64,000 nt of DNA, taken from positions 62,001 to 126,000 of the forward strand of contig NZ_ABXA01000019.1 of assembly GCF_000173355.1 (NCBI RefSeq), written 5' to 3'. The stretch comes from Anaerococcus hydrogenalis DSM 7454 (GTDB taxonomy: Bacteria; Bacillota; Clostridia; Tissierellales; Peptoniphilaceae). Below are positions 13,179-21,419 of the stretch, piece by piece (the first letter of the stretch is position 1; each line of letters starts with the position of its first letter). The notes under the pieces were generated by a model that worked only from the letters and a program-made list of their open reading frames with translations, had not been told where the DNA came from and made no database searches. The position numbers and the translations under genes are program-made.

Positions 13179-14589
13179 AACTATTATAGGATTAGAAATT
13201 CACGTAGAATTATCTACAAAAACAAAAATGTTTTGTTCCTGTAAAAATGAATTCGGTGCTGTACCAAATACAAACACATGTCCAATTTGTTTAGGTCATC
13301 CAGGAACTTTACCTTTAATAAATAAGGAAGCTGTAAGATATGCAATAAAAGCAGGTCTAGCTTTAGATTGTGAAATTAGACAAAGTATGAAAATGGATAG
13401 AAAAAAATATTTCTACCCAGATCTTGTAAAGGGATATCAAATAACTCAACAAGATGAACCTTATGCTATCGGTGGCCATATTATTTTAAGTGATGGAGAT
13501 GAAATAAGGTTAAATTCAATTCATATGGAAGAAGATACAGCAAAGTCAAATCACGATGAGAATAACAACACCCTAATGGACTATAATAGGGCAGGTCTTC
13601 CACTAATAGAAATTGTAACTGAGCCAGATATGAAATCAGCCAAACAAGCTAAAGAATTTGTAGAAAAATTAGCCCAAACTCTAAGATTTTTAGACGTGTC
13701 AGATTGTATAATGGCAGAAGGTCAAATGCGTTGTGATGTAAATATAAACTTGGAAAATCTTGAAACAGGCGAAAGAACTGCAATTTCAGAGATTAAGAAC
13801 TTAAACTCTATAAAAGCCATCGAAGATGCCTTATTATTTGAAACTGATAGGCACAAAAAAATGCTAGAAAATGGAGAAAAATCTGTAAAGGAAACAAGAA
13901 GATGGGACGATGATTCTCAATCTACAATTTCTATGAGAACAAAAGAAACTGCAAATGACTATAGATTTTCTATAGAAGCAGATATTCCAAGGATTGAACT
14001 AAGCAAAGAATTTATTGATGAAATAAAGAATAATTTACCAGAATTACCAGAAGCAAAAGCAAAAAGGTATATTAAAGAATACAAACTTTCAGATTATGAT
14101 GCAGGTCTTTTGTCAAATGATAGGAAATTAGCTGATTTATTTGAAAAAACAAATGAAATAGTAAAAAATCCTAAAGAAGTTTCAAATTGGATACTAACAG
14201 AATTATCTAGAAGACTTAATGAAAGTGAAATTGAAGCAGATCAAATGAATTTATCTATTGAAAATTTTGCTAAGTTAATTAATTTAGTTTTAGATAATAA
14301 AATAAATAATAATGTTGGTAAGAAACTATTAAGAGAAATCTTTGAATCAAATGAAGATCCTGAAAAGCTTTCAAAAGAAAGAAACTTACTTCAAATTTCT
14401 GATGAAAATTTCTTAGAAGATATTGTCAAAGAAGTCTTAGAAGAAAACCAACAATCTGTTGAAGATATTAAAAATGGTAAAGATAGGGCCTTTGGATTTT
14501 TGGTGGGTCAATGTATGAAAAAAACCAAAGGAAAAGCCAATCCACAACAAGTAAATGCATTGTTGAAAGAAAGAATAGGAGAAATTTAA
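13168..14589 (+). CDS. gatB: Asp-tRNA(Asn)/Glu-tRNA(Gln) amidotransferase subunit B
   Basis: The kinase/amidotransferase subunit, which phosphorylates mischarged Glu-tRNA(Gln) or Asp-tRNA(Asn) and accepts ammonia from GatA. The 473-residue protein has the GLEIHVELSTKTKMFCSC start, CPICLGHPGTLP (zinc-ligand cysteines in the cradle domain), KKYFYPDLVKGYQITQ, and HMEEDTAKS. The C-terminal helical and YqeY-like tail domains end in GFLVGQCMKKTKGKANPQQVNALLKE. Its start lies inside gatA. A hairpin begins at its stop codon, just before the amidohydrolase gene. Confidence 0.97.
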   Translation: MKTRTIIGLEIHVELSTKTKMFCSCKNEFGAVPNTNTCPICLGHPGTLPLINKEAVRYAIKAGLALDCEIRQSMKMDRKKYFYPDLVKGYQITQQDEPYAIGGHIILSDGDEIRLNSIHMEEDTAKSNHDENNNTLMDYNRAGLPLIEIVTEPDMKSAKQAKEFVEKLAQTLRFLDVSDCIMAEGQMRCDVNINLENLETGERTAISEIKNLNSIKAIEDALLFETDRHKKMLENGEKSVKETRRWDDDSQSTISMRTKETANDYRFSIEADIPRIELSKEFIDEIKNNLPELPEAKAKRYIKEYKLSDYDAGLLSNDRKLADLFEKTNEIVKNPKEVSNWILTELSRRLNESEIEADQMNLSIENFAKLINLVLDNKINNNVGKKLLREIFESNEDPEKLSKERNLLQISDENFLEDIVKEVLEENQQSVEDIKNGKDRAFGFLVGQCMKKTKGKANPQQVNALLKERIGEI

Positions 14590-14618
14590 GAGCAGGCCTT
14601 GTGCTGCTCTTATTTATT
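14588..14618 (+). promoter_or_regulatory. Hairpin between gatB and the mtaD-like gene
   Basis: AAGAGCAG (14588-14595) pairs perfectly with CTGCTCTT (14604-14611) around an 8-base loop. The tail (ATTTATT) is only partly T-rich, so it is a weak terminator at best. The next ATG is eight bases later with no SD, so the hairpin occupies the space where an SD would lie. Confidence 0.5.
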
Positions 14619-15899
14619 ATGAATATATTAATTGAAAATGTTAAAATCCTCACAATGGCAGATGGGGAAGTAATAAAAAATGGAAATATTTATATAGAAG
14701 ATAGAAAAATAAAAAAAATAAGTAAGGAGAAAATTGGATTTTCATATGATAAAAAAATCGATGGAGAAAATTTTCTTGCTATGCCAGGCTTTATAAATGC
14801 CCATACCCACGTTGGGATGAGTTTATTTAGAAACTATAGTGATGATGTTGAACTTATGGATTGGCTAAATAATAAAATATGGCCACTAGAGGATAAGTTA
14901 ACTGAAAAAGATGTTTACTGGGCTTCTTTATTATCACAATCTGAAATGATAATGACAGGGACTACCACTTTTGCAGATATGTATTACTATGAAGATCAAA
15001 CTATAAAAACTTTAGAGAAATCTAAAATGAGAGCACAAATTTCAAGAGGATTAACTCTTGAGGATGAGAATTTTTCAAAAATAAAAGAAAATATTGATCT
15101 TTATAAAAAATATGAAAATAGTCAAGATGGAAGAGTAAATATTGCTTTAGGTCCTCATGCTGTTTATACAACAGATAAAAACTATTTGAAAGAAATATCC
15201 AAAGTTTCTAAAAAATATAATATGCCAATTCATATCCACCTATCTGAAACAAAAATTGAAAACGATGATTGTATAAAAAGATTTGGCCAAAGTCCAACAG
15301 AAGTTTTTGAAGAATGTGGTATATTTGAAAATAAAACAATTGCAGCTCATGGGGTCCACTTATCTGATAGGGATTTAGAAATCTTGTCAAAATATGATGT
15401 TTCTGTAGTCCATAATCCTTCAAGCAATTTAAAACTGTCATCAGGATTTTTAGATTGCACAAGAGTTATTAATAAAGGAATAAACTTAGCTATGGGAACA
15501 GATTCTTCAGCTAGTAACAATAATCTATCCATGCTAAAAGAAATTTCAATAGCATCCCTTGTTTCTAAATATGAAAATCCTAAAAACTTAAGAGCATTTG
15601 AGGTTTTAAAAATGGCAACAATCAATGGGGCAAAGGCTCTAGGTATAGATAAAGAAACTGGTAGTTTAGAAGAAGGAAAGTTAGCTGATATTATTTTGAT
15701 TGATTTAAATAATCCAAACCATACTCCACAAAATAACCTTATATCATCACTATCATATTCAACATTTGATACTGATGTTTCATATGTAATAATAAATGGC
15801 GAATTGGTATATGATAATAAAAAATTTGTTAATTTAGATATAGAAGAAATAATGAAAAATTCAAAACTAGCCTTCGATAATTTAAGGAAAAGGAAATGA
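14619..15899 (+). CDS. mtaD: Amidohydrolase, S-adenosylhomocysteine/methylthioadenosine deaminase family
   Basis: Predicted cytosolic metal-dependent deaminase acting on SAH, methylthioadenosine or a related adenosine derivative. The 426-residue protein shows the amidohydrolase metal sites NAHTHVGMS (HxH), IHIHLSETK, AAHGVHL and GTDSSASNNN, and the family-typical WLNNKIWPLE substrate-loop region. I chose ATG 14619 because the protein then begins MNILIENVKILTM, the usual start; longer in-frame reading overlaps gatB. GTG 14601 is a possible alternative. No SD precedes the ATG. Exact substrate is not decidable: related TrzA/AtzA-like and guanine deaminases share these motifs. Overlaps acpS-nnrD by four bases. 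Confidence 0.82.
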   Translation: MNILIENVKILTMADGEVIKNGNIYIEDRKIKKISKEKIGFSYDKKIDGENFLAMPGFINAHTHVGMSLFRNYSDDVELMDWLNNKIWPLEDKLTEKDVYWASLLSQSEMIMTGTTTFADMYYYEDQTIKTLEKSKMRAQISRGLTLEDENFSKIKENIDLYKKYENSQDGRVNIALGPHAVYTTDKNYLKEISKVSKKYNMPIHIHLSETKIENDDCIKRFGQSPTEVFEECGIFENKTIAAHGVHLSDRDLEILSKYDVSVVHNPSSNLKLSSGFLDCTRVINKGINLAMGTDSSASNNNLSMLKEISIASLVSKYENPKNLRAFEVLKMATINGAKALGIDKETGSLEEGKLADIILIDLNNPNHTPQNNLISSLSYSTFDTDVSYVIINGELVYDNKKFVNLDIEEIMKNSKLAFDNLRKRK

Positions 15900-17083
15900 T
15901 AGGAATAGATATAGTAAATATAGAAAAATTAAAAAATAAATTAGAAAAAAATAATTTTGATAGTAAAATATTTACTGATAATGAAATTCATTATTCTAGA
16001 AAAAAAGAAAATTCTATTCAAACTTTTGCTGGTATATTTGCAGCAAAAGAAGCTATAATTAAGGCTTTTAACCTTAATTTAGCCTACATATTAAGAAAAA
16101 AAATTGAAATTAGACACATAAATAATAAGCCAGAAATATATATAAATGGTAAAAAATCAAAAGCATCTATTAGCATAAGTCATGATGGAAATTACGCTGT
16201 AGCTGTTTGTACAAAAAATGATGAAATTTTTAAAATAGATAATGACATAAAAAATTTAATAAAAAAAAGGCCAGAGTTTGGTCATAAGGGTGATTTTGGA
16301 AAGGTTGCTGTAATTGGTGGACAAAAAGGAATGGCAGGTTCCGTTTATATGTCATCACTCGCTTCTCTAAGATCAGGCGCTGGACTTTCATATATAATAT
16401 GTCCTTCATCAATTTCAGATATTTTACAAATAAAGTCAACAGAAAGTATAATAGAAGAAGTAGATTGTGATTATTTTTATAATGAAATAAATATAGTAGA
16501 TAAAATTTTAGATTTAAGCAAAGGAAAAGATGCGATAGCCATTGGACCAGGTATGGGCGAAGGAAAAGATTTAAATCAATTAGTTAAAGCAATTTTAGAT
16601 AATTACCATAAAAAAATTGTAATAGATGCTGATGGGCTTAACTGCCTAAATAACAATATACATATAATTGATGGAAAAGAAAATATAGTCTTAACACCAC
16701 ACGAAATGGAATTTTCAAGAATTTCAAGACTTCCATTATCATATATTAAAAAAAATAGGGAAAAAGTAGCAGTTGATTTTGCAAAAAAACATAAAGTTAT
16801 TTTGGTTTTGAAGGGAAAAAATACAATCGTAACAGATGGAAATAGATTATACATAAATAGTTCAGGAAACTCTGGTATGGCGACAGCTGGTAGCGGTGAT
16901 GTGCTTACTGGGATATTACTTTCTAATCTTTGTCTTATGGATACCTTTGAGGCTGCTGTTTTTTCAGTTTATATCCATGGTTTAGCTGGAGATATTTACG
17001 CAAAAAATAATTGTGAAGATTCTTTAATTGCTAGTGATATTATAGAAAATTTACCAAAAGCCTACAGGTTAATGAGGTGTTAG
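15896..17083 (+). CDS. Fusion: holo-ACP synthase (AcpS) + ADP-dependent NAD(P)H-hydrate dehydratase (NnrD)
   Basis: A single 395-residue chain with two enzymes. Residues 1 to about 105 are AcpS, which attaches 4'-phosphopantetheine to acyl carrier protein: MIGIDIVNIEKL (metal ligand Asp5) and FAAKEAIIKAF (Glu52). Residues about 120-395 are NnrD (YjeF C-terminal, ribokinase-like), which repairs hydrated NAD(P)H: KVAVIGGQKGMAGSVYMSS, IGPGMGEG, LTPHEMEF, and NSGMATAGSGDVLTG with the catalytic Asp. The YjeF N-terminal epimerase (NnrE) domain is absent. No in-frame start with an SD is evident between the halves, and no homopolymer break is needed, so the fusion looks genuine. It follows the mtaD-like gene with a 4-base overlap and precedes alr by one base. 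Confidence 0.88.
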   Translation: MIGIDIVNIEKLKNKLEKNNFDSKIFTDNEIHYSRKKENSIQTFAGIFAAKEAIIKAFNLNLAYILRKKIEIRHINNKPEIYINGKKSKASISISHDGNYAVAVCTKNDEIFKIDNDIKNLIKKRPEFGHKGDFGKVAVIGGQKGMAGSVYMSSLASLRSGAGLSYIICPSSISDILQIKSTESIIEEVDCDYFYNEINIVDKILDLSKGKDAIAIGPGMGEGKDLNQLVKAILDNYHKKIVIDADGLNCLNNNIHIIDGKENIVLTPHEMEFSRISRLPLSYIKKNREKVAVDFAKKHKVILVLKGKNTIVTDGNRLYINSSGNSGMATAGSGDVLTGILLSNLCLMDTFEAAVFSVYIHGLAGDIYAKNNCEDSLIASDIIENLPKAYRLMRC

Positions 17084-17084
17084 A

Positions 17085-18188
17085 ATGCAAGAAAATTATT
17101 TGTTAGTAGATTTAGATAAAATATTAAATAATATTAAATTAATAAAAGAAAAATCAATAAATTCAAAAATTTGTGCAGTTTTAAAGGCAGATGGATATGG
17201 TCTAGGAGCTTTAGAAATTGCCAAATACATTAATGATCAAATAGATTACATAGCGGTAGCTCAATTTAAAGAGGCAAAATATTTAAGAGAAAATGGGATA
17301 GATAAACCAATATTGATTCTTGGATATTTGCCTATAGATAAATACAAGGTATGTTCTAGCCTTAATATAGACGTTGGAATATATGACTTAGATTATGCAA
17401 GAAAAATAAATGAAAGCATACTTGATACAATAAATTGCCATATACTTCTAGATACTGGTCATACTAGACTAGGCTTTAGAGATTTTGAAATAGAGAAAAT
17501 AAAAGAATTAAAAAAATTTAAAAAGCTGAATTTTATAGGAGCATTTTCTCATTTTGCCACTGCAGATGAAAAAGATTTAACATACACTAAAATTCAATAC
17601 CAAAAATTTACATACATAATAGAAAAAATAAAAGATGATTTTGATTTAAAGTTAGTGCATATATCAAATACAGCAGCTTCTATGGAGTATAATTTTAAAT
17701 CCGATTTATTAAGACTTGGTATTGGAATATATGGAATTTATCCTTCGGATTATATAAGAGAAATATCTAAGATAAAATTATGTCAAGTTTTTGAATTTAA
17801 AGCTCAAATTTCTTTTATAAAAGATGTTAGAAAGGGCACAAGCATATCTTATGGTAGAACTTATATTGCTCCAAAAGACATAAAAGTTGCAACTGTTTCT
17901 ATTGGTTATGCTGATGGTTTTAAAAGATCATTCTCCAATATAGGAGAAGTTTTGGTTAATGGAAAAATAGCAAAAGTTGTGGGAAGAGTTTGTATGGATC
18001 AGATAATGATAGATGTAAGTGGAATAGATTGTAAAATTGGTGATTATATTACCTTATATCCAGATATATATAAAGAAGCAAATAAAATACATACTATAGC
18101 TTATGAGTTAATGACATCAATTTCAAATAGAGTTCCTAGAATTTATAAGGCTAACAATAAAATTATAGGAGATAGAAATGAAAGTTAA
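17085..18188 (+). CDS. alr: Alanine racemase
   Basis: A PLP enzyme making D-alanine for peptidoglycan. The 367-residue protein has the PLP lysine in AVLKADGYGLGA (Lys34), the catalytic Tyr256 in SISYGRTY, and VSIGYADGF and RVCMDQIMID motifs. The start follows the acpS-nnrD stop by one base. The 3' end overlaps mazF by 11 bases. In B. subtilis and many clostridia an antitoxin gene (ndoAI) lies between alr and mazF; here there is no room for one. Length and motifs are normal. Confidence 0.97.
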   Translation: MQENYLLVDLDKILNNIKLIKEKSINSKICAVLKADGYGLGALEIAKYINDQIDYIAVAQFKEAKYLRENGIDKPILILGYLPIDKYKVCSSLNIDVGIYDLDYARKINESILDTINCHILLDTGHTRLGFRDFEIEKIKELKKFKKLNFIGAFSHFATADEKDLTYTKIQYQKFTYIIEKIKDDFDLKLVHISNTAASMEYNFKSDLLRLGIGIYGIYPSDYIREISKIKLCQVFEFKAQISFIKDVRKGTSISYGRTYIAPKDIKVATVSIGYADGFKRSFSNIGEVLVNGKIAKVVGRVCMDQIMIDVSGIDCKIGDYITLYPDIYKEANKIHTIAYELMTSISNRVPRIYKANNKIIGDRNES

Positions 18189-18522
18189 AAGAGGAGATTT
18201 ATTTTATGCTGACCTTTCTCCAGTTGTAGGAAGTGAGCAAGGAGGAGTTAGGCCTGTTATTGTTGTTCAAAATGATATGGGAAATAAATACTCTCCTACT
18301 ATTATTATAGTTCCAGTAACTAGTCAACTAAAAAAATCTAAATTGCCAACTCACGTTACCTTAAGTGGAAATAAATTTGGTCTTCCTAAAAATAGCGTAG
18401 CATTATTAGAACAATTAAGAACAATTGATAAAAGAAGACTTAGGGATAAAATAGGATCTTTTGATAAGTCCATAATGTTAAAAATAGATGCAGCCATAGC
18501 TATTTCTGTAGGGATAGAGTGA
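18178..18522 (+). CDS. ndoA: MazF/NdoA-type mRNA interferase, no adjacent antitoxin
   Basis: A type II toxin endoribonuclease of the MazF/PemK (EndoA) family. The 114-residue protein aligns with the Bacillus enzyme over its whole length: KRGDLFYADLSPVVGSEQGG, Arg25 in VRPVIVVQND, Thr48 in VPVTSQ, and the C-terminal LEQLRTIDKRRL. Both catalytic residues are present, so it should be active. Its SD (AGGAGA) and start lie inside the alr end, and the next gene starts at its stop, leaving no reading frame for a MazE/NdoAI antitoxin on either side. The antitoxin may be elsewhere in the genome. Confidence 0.93.
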   Translation: MKVKRGDLFYADLSPVVGSEQGGVRPVIVVQNDMGNKYSPTIIIVPVTSQLKKSKLPTHVTLSGNKFGLPKNSVALLEQLRTIDKRRLRDKIGSFDKSIMLKIDAAIAISVGIE

Positions 18523-19388
18523 TGAGAGCAAAAATAAAAAATATTCTAATTATATTTCTATCACTTATATTTATATTTCTTTTAATAAATACTAAAGAGG
18601 ATAAAGGACATAAAAATTTACAAGAACTAGAAATTAATTACATAGACGTAGGTCAGGGAAATGCAGTTTTAATACAGTCAAATGATAAGACTCTTTTAAT
18701 AGATGGGGGAAACAGGTCAAATAGTTCATATTATTATAATTTTATAAAAAATAAAAATGTAAAGAAAATTGACTATATGATAGCTAGCCATTATGACGAA
18801 GATCATATTGCAGGCCTAATATCAATTCTTGAAAATTATGAAGTTTCAAATGTTTTATGTCCTAATTATAAAAAAGATACAAAAATATATAAGTCTTTTA
18901 AAAAAAGTTTGAAAAAATCCAATGCTAATATAATTTATCCAAAAAAAGGAGATAAATTTAATATTTCAGATGCTAAAATACAAATATTATGGCCAAATGA
19001 ATATAAACAAGGCGTAGATAATGATAATTCTATTGTTGTAAAGTTAAGATATGGTAATATGTCTTTCTTATTTCCAGCAGATGCCAGCATAAATGTTGAA
19101 GACCAATTAATATATAGTGGATTTAACCTAAAAAGTGATGTGCTAATGCTAGGTCATCACGGTAGTAAATACTCAACTTCTAAGCAATTTTTAAAAGAAG
19201 TTGACCCTAAGTTAGCAGTTATTTCTGTAGGAAAAAATAATAGATATGGCCACCCATCAAGTAGGGTTTTAAAAATTTTAAATGATAAAAATATTAAAAT
19301 TCTTAGAACAGATAAGGATGGAGATATAAGTATAAAATGTGATGGTAATAAAATTAAAATAACTACAAAAAAATCAAACAAAAAATAG
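18522..19388 (+). CDS. Secreted or membrane-anchored ComEC-like metallo-beta-lactamase-fold hydrolase
   Basis: A 288-residue protein with an N-terminal hydrophobic anchor (ILIIFLSLIFIFLLINT). A ComEC/Rec2-type metallo-beta-lactamase domain follows: NYIDVGQGNAVLIQS, LLIDGGN, the metal motif SHYDEDHIAGL, FLFPADAS, and LGHHGSKYSTS. It lacks the transmembrane channel of ComEC, so it resembles the stand-alone hydrolases found in many Bacillota; a nuclease or phosphodiesterase role outside the membrane is an inference. The ATG overlaps the mazF stop by one base; a GTG three bases earlier (18519) is an alternative start. Last gene of the pcrA run, before a bidirectional terminator. Confidence 0.85.
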   Translation: MRAKIKNILIIFLSLIFIFLLINTKEDKGHKNLQELEINYIDVGQGNAVLIQSNDKTLLIDGGNRSNSSYYYNFIKNKNVKKIDYMIASHYDEDHIAGLISILENYEVSNVLCPNYKKDTKIYKSFKKSLKKSNANIIYPKKGDKFNISDAKIQILWPNEYKQGVDNDNSIVVKLRYGNMSFLFPADASINVEDQLIYSGFNLKSDVLMLGHHGSKYSTSKQFLKEVDPKLAVISVGKNNRYGHPSSRVLKILNDKNIKILRTDKDGDISIKCDGNKIKITTKKSNKK

Positions 19389-19419
19389 CAAGATAAAATA
19401 ATTATCTTGCTATTTTTTT
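19384..19419. terminator. Bidirectional terminator between the MBL gene and murC
   Basis: A perfect 13-bp stem, AATAGCAAGATAA (19384-19396) with TTATCTTGCTATT (19402-19414) and a 5-base loop, has T runs on both strands. It serves both convergent genes. Confidence 0.93.
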
Positions 19420-20809
19420 ATTCAGAAATACCAGCTATCATTTTAGCTAAATAATCTGAATCTCCACTACCAGTTACAATAACTTGATCATTTTCTTTTA
19501 TATCTGAAAGTACATATTCTTTAACTTGGTCAAAAGTTGGAAGATATTTTGCACTTTTTCCTTTTTCTACTAAGGCATCAACAATATCCTTACTTGATAT
19601 TGATGGATCAAACGGCTCTCTAGCTGCAAAAATATCAGTAATGATTACCTCATCAGCATCATCAAAACAATTTACAAATTCATTAAATAACCTTTTTGTT
19701 CTTGTATAAGTGTGTGGTTGCCAAACGCATATTAATCGACCCTTGGTATGTTCTGCTAAGGCACTTAAATTTACTTGAATCTCTGAAGGGTGATGACCAT
19801 AATCTAATATAATTTTGCAACCATCAATATTTCCTAATAACTGCATTCTTCTTTCAAGTCCTTTGTAAGATTGAATGCTATTTTTTATTGTTTCAATATC
19901 AACTCCACTTTCTAAGGTAGAAATTATTGCAGCACACGCATTATTAATATTATGTCTACCTAAGATGGATAGTTCAAAATGCTCAGTACTTCCGTCTTTC
20001 ATAATTAAATCAAATCTAGGTTTTCCATCCTCATCAAAAGTAATGTTAGTCGCATTATAATCAGCATCTGGATTTTCTTGACCATAAGTAATCAATTCTC
20101 CTTGAACAGAATCAATAACTAGCTTATTATTTTCTTCATTTAAATTTAAAATAGTTTTAGAATTTTCATCTTGATTTTTTAAATAACTTTTAAAAGTTTC
20201 AATAATATCATTTAAATCCTTATAATAATCAAGGTGGTCTTCATCTATATTTAAAATAATTCCTATAGAAGGATAATAGTATCTAATATTTCCTTTGTAT
20301 TCACAAGCCTCGGTTACAAGAATTTCTTCATCACCAACATGAACATTTCCTTCAATCTCATCTAAGTCTCCTCCTAATAAAATTGTAGGATTTTTTGTTG
20401 AATTCATAAGAATTTTTGAAATCATACTTGTTGTTGTACTTTTTCCATGAGAGCCTGAAACAGCAATAGAGTTTTTGTAATTTTTCATTAAGCCGCCCAA
20501 AAATACTCCTCTAGTTACAACAGGAACTCCAAGAGACCTTGCCGCAATTAATTCTTCATTATTATCAGAGATAGCATCGGTATAGATTACCAAATCAGGG
20601 TTTTTAATATTTTCTTTTTTTTGACCAATTACATAATCTATACCATTTTTATCCAAGTGTCTACTTGTTTCAGAAATAGATAGATCAGAACCAGTCACAT
20701 TATATCCATTATTTTTTAATAAGATAGCAATACCACTCATTGATATTCCACCAATTCCAATCATGTGTATATTTTTATATTTATGATCATTTATATTAAA
20801 TTCAAACAT
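19418..20809 (-). CDS. murC: UDP-N-acetylmuramate-L-alanine ligase
   Basis: Adds L-Ala to UDP-MurNAc, the first stem-peptide step of peptidoglycan synthesis. The 463-residue protein has the N-terminal Rossmann motif HMIGIGGISMSGIA, the Mur-ligase P-loop AVSGSHGKSTTTSM (residues 116-129), TEACEYKGNIRYYYPSIGIILNIDEDHLDYY, and the C-terminal DYGHHPSEI and VWQPHTYTRTKRLF blocks specific to MurC. SD AAAAGGAGA stands before the ATG. It is a single-gene transcript with its own extended -10 promoter, divergent from rpiB. Confidence 0.97.
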   Translation of the reverse strand: MFEFNINDHKYKNIHMIGIGGISMSGIAILLKNNGYNVTGSDLSISETSRHLDKNGIDYVIGQKKENIKNPDLVIYTDAISDNNEELIAARSLGVPVVTRGVFLGGLMKNYKNSIAVSGSHGKSTTTSMISKILMNSTKNPTILLGGDLDEIEGNVHVGDEEILVTEACEYKGNIRYYYPSIGIILNIDEDHLDYYKDLNDIIETFKSYLKNQDENSKTILNLNEENNKLVIDSVQGELITYGQENPDADYNATNITFDEDGKPRFDLIMKDGSTEHFELSILGRHNINNACAAIISTLESGVDIETIKNSIQSYKGLERRMQLLGNIDGCKIILDYGHHPSEIQVNLSALAEHTKGRLICVWQPHTYTRTKRLFNEFVNCFDDADEVIITDIFAAREPFDPSISSKDIVDALVEKGKSAKYLPTFDQVKEYVLSDIKENDQVIVTGSGDSDYLAKMIAGISE

Positions 20810-20847
20810 TGATTCTCCTTTTTAAAATAAGCTTATATCATTAAAAT

Positions 20848-20856
20848 ATTATACCA
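20848..20856 (-). promoter_or_regulatory. Extended -10 promoter of murC
   Basis: On the minus strand TGGTATAAT ends at 20848, about 40 bases before the murC ATG. No convincing -35 is present. Confidence 0.6.
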
Positions 20857-20914
20857 TAATTAAAGTTTGATAACCATTTATAAATTTATTTAAGAATTTT
20901 GAAAATTTCATAAA

Positions 20915-20943
20915 TTGACACAGGAGTTATAAAATGATAATCT
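20915..20943 (+). promoter_or_regulatory. Promoter of rpiB-tkt
   Basis: A perfect -35 TTGACA at 20915-20920. The -10 is either GATAAT (20936-20941, 15-bp spacer) or TAATCT (20938-20943, 17-bp spacer); the choice cannot be settled by eye. Confidence 0.55.
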
Positions 20944-20975
20944 TTATTTATAAACAATAGTTAGAGAGGTTATTA

Positions 20976-21419
20976 ATGAAATATATAATAGGTAATGATC
21001 ATGGTGGAATTGATCTTGTTGATAGCGTTGAAGAAAAGCTTTTAGAGCTTGGGCACGAAGTAGAAAAAATTGGAACATACACAAAGGATTCTTGTGATTA
21101 TCCAGATTTTGCCAAAGAAGCTTGTGAAAAAGTTTTATCCAATCAAGCGGATTTTGCTATTTTAATTTGTGGTACAGGGATTGGAATGAGCCTTGCTGCA
21201 AATAAATTTAAGGGAATAAGAGCAGCTTGTGTATCTGATGTATTTTCAGCAAAAATGTCTAGAGCCCACAATAATTGTAATGTTTTATGTTTTGGATCTA
21301 GGGTTATAGGATCTGAAGTAGCTAAAATGATTGTGGAAGTTTTTGCAAATACAAAGTTTGAAGGCGGAAGACACAGCAATAGAGTAGAAAAAATTACAGA
21401 AATAGAGGAGAAAAATTAA
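20976..21419 (+). CDS. rpiB: Ribose-5-phosphate isomerase B
   Basis: Interconverts ribose-5-phosphate and ribulose-5-phosphate. The 147-residue protein has the RpiB start IIGNDHGGIDL, DYPDFA, the catalytic Cys65 in ICGTGIGMSLAANK, and DVFSAKMSRAHNNCNVLCFGSR. The allose/galactose-6-phosphate isomerase LacAB subunits share the fold, but the following transketolase gene supports a pentose-phosphate role. The stop overlaps the tkt start by one base (TAATG). Confidence 0.94.
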   Translation: MKYIIGNDHGGIDLVDSVEEKLLELGHEVEKIGTYTKDSCDYPDFAKEACEKVLSNQADFAILICGTGIGMSLAANKFKGIRAACVSDVFSAKMSRAHNNCNVLCFGSRVIGSEVAKMIVEVFANTKFEGGRHSNRVEKITEIEEKN

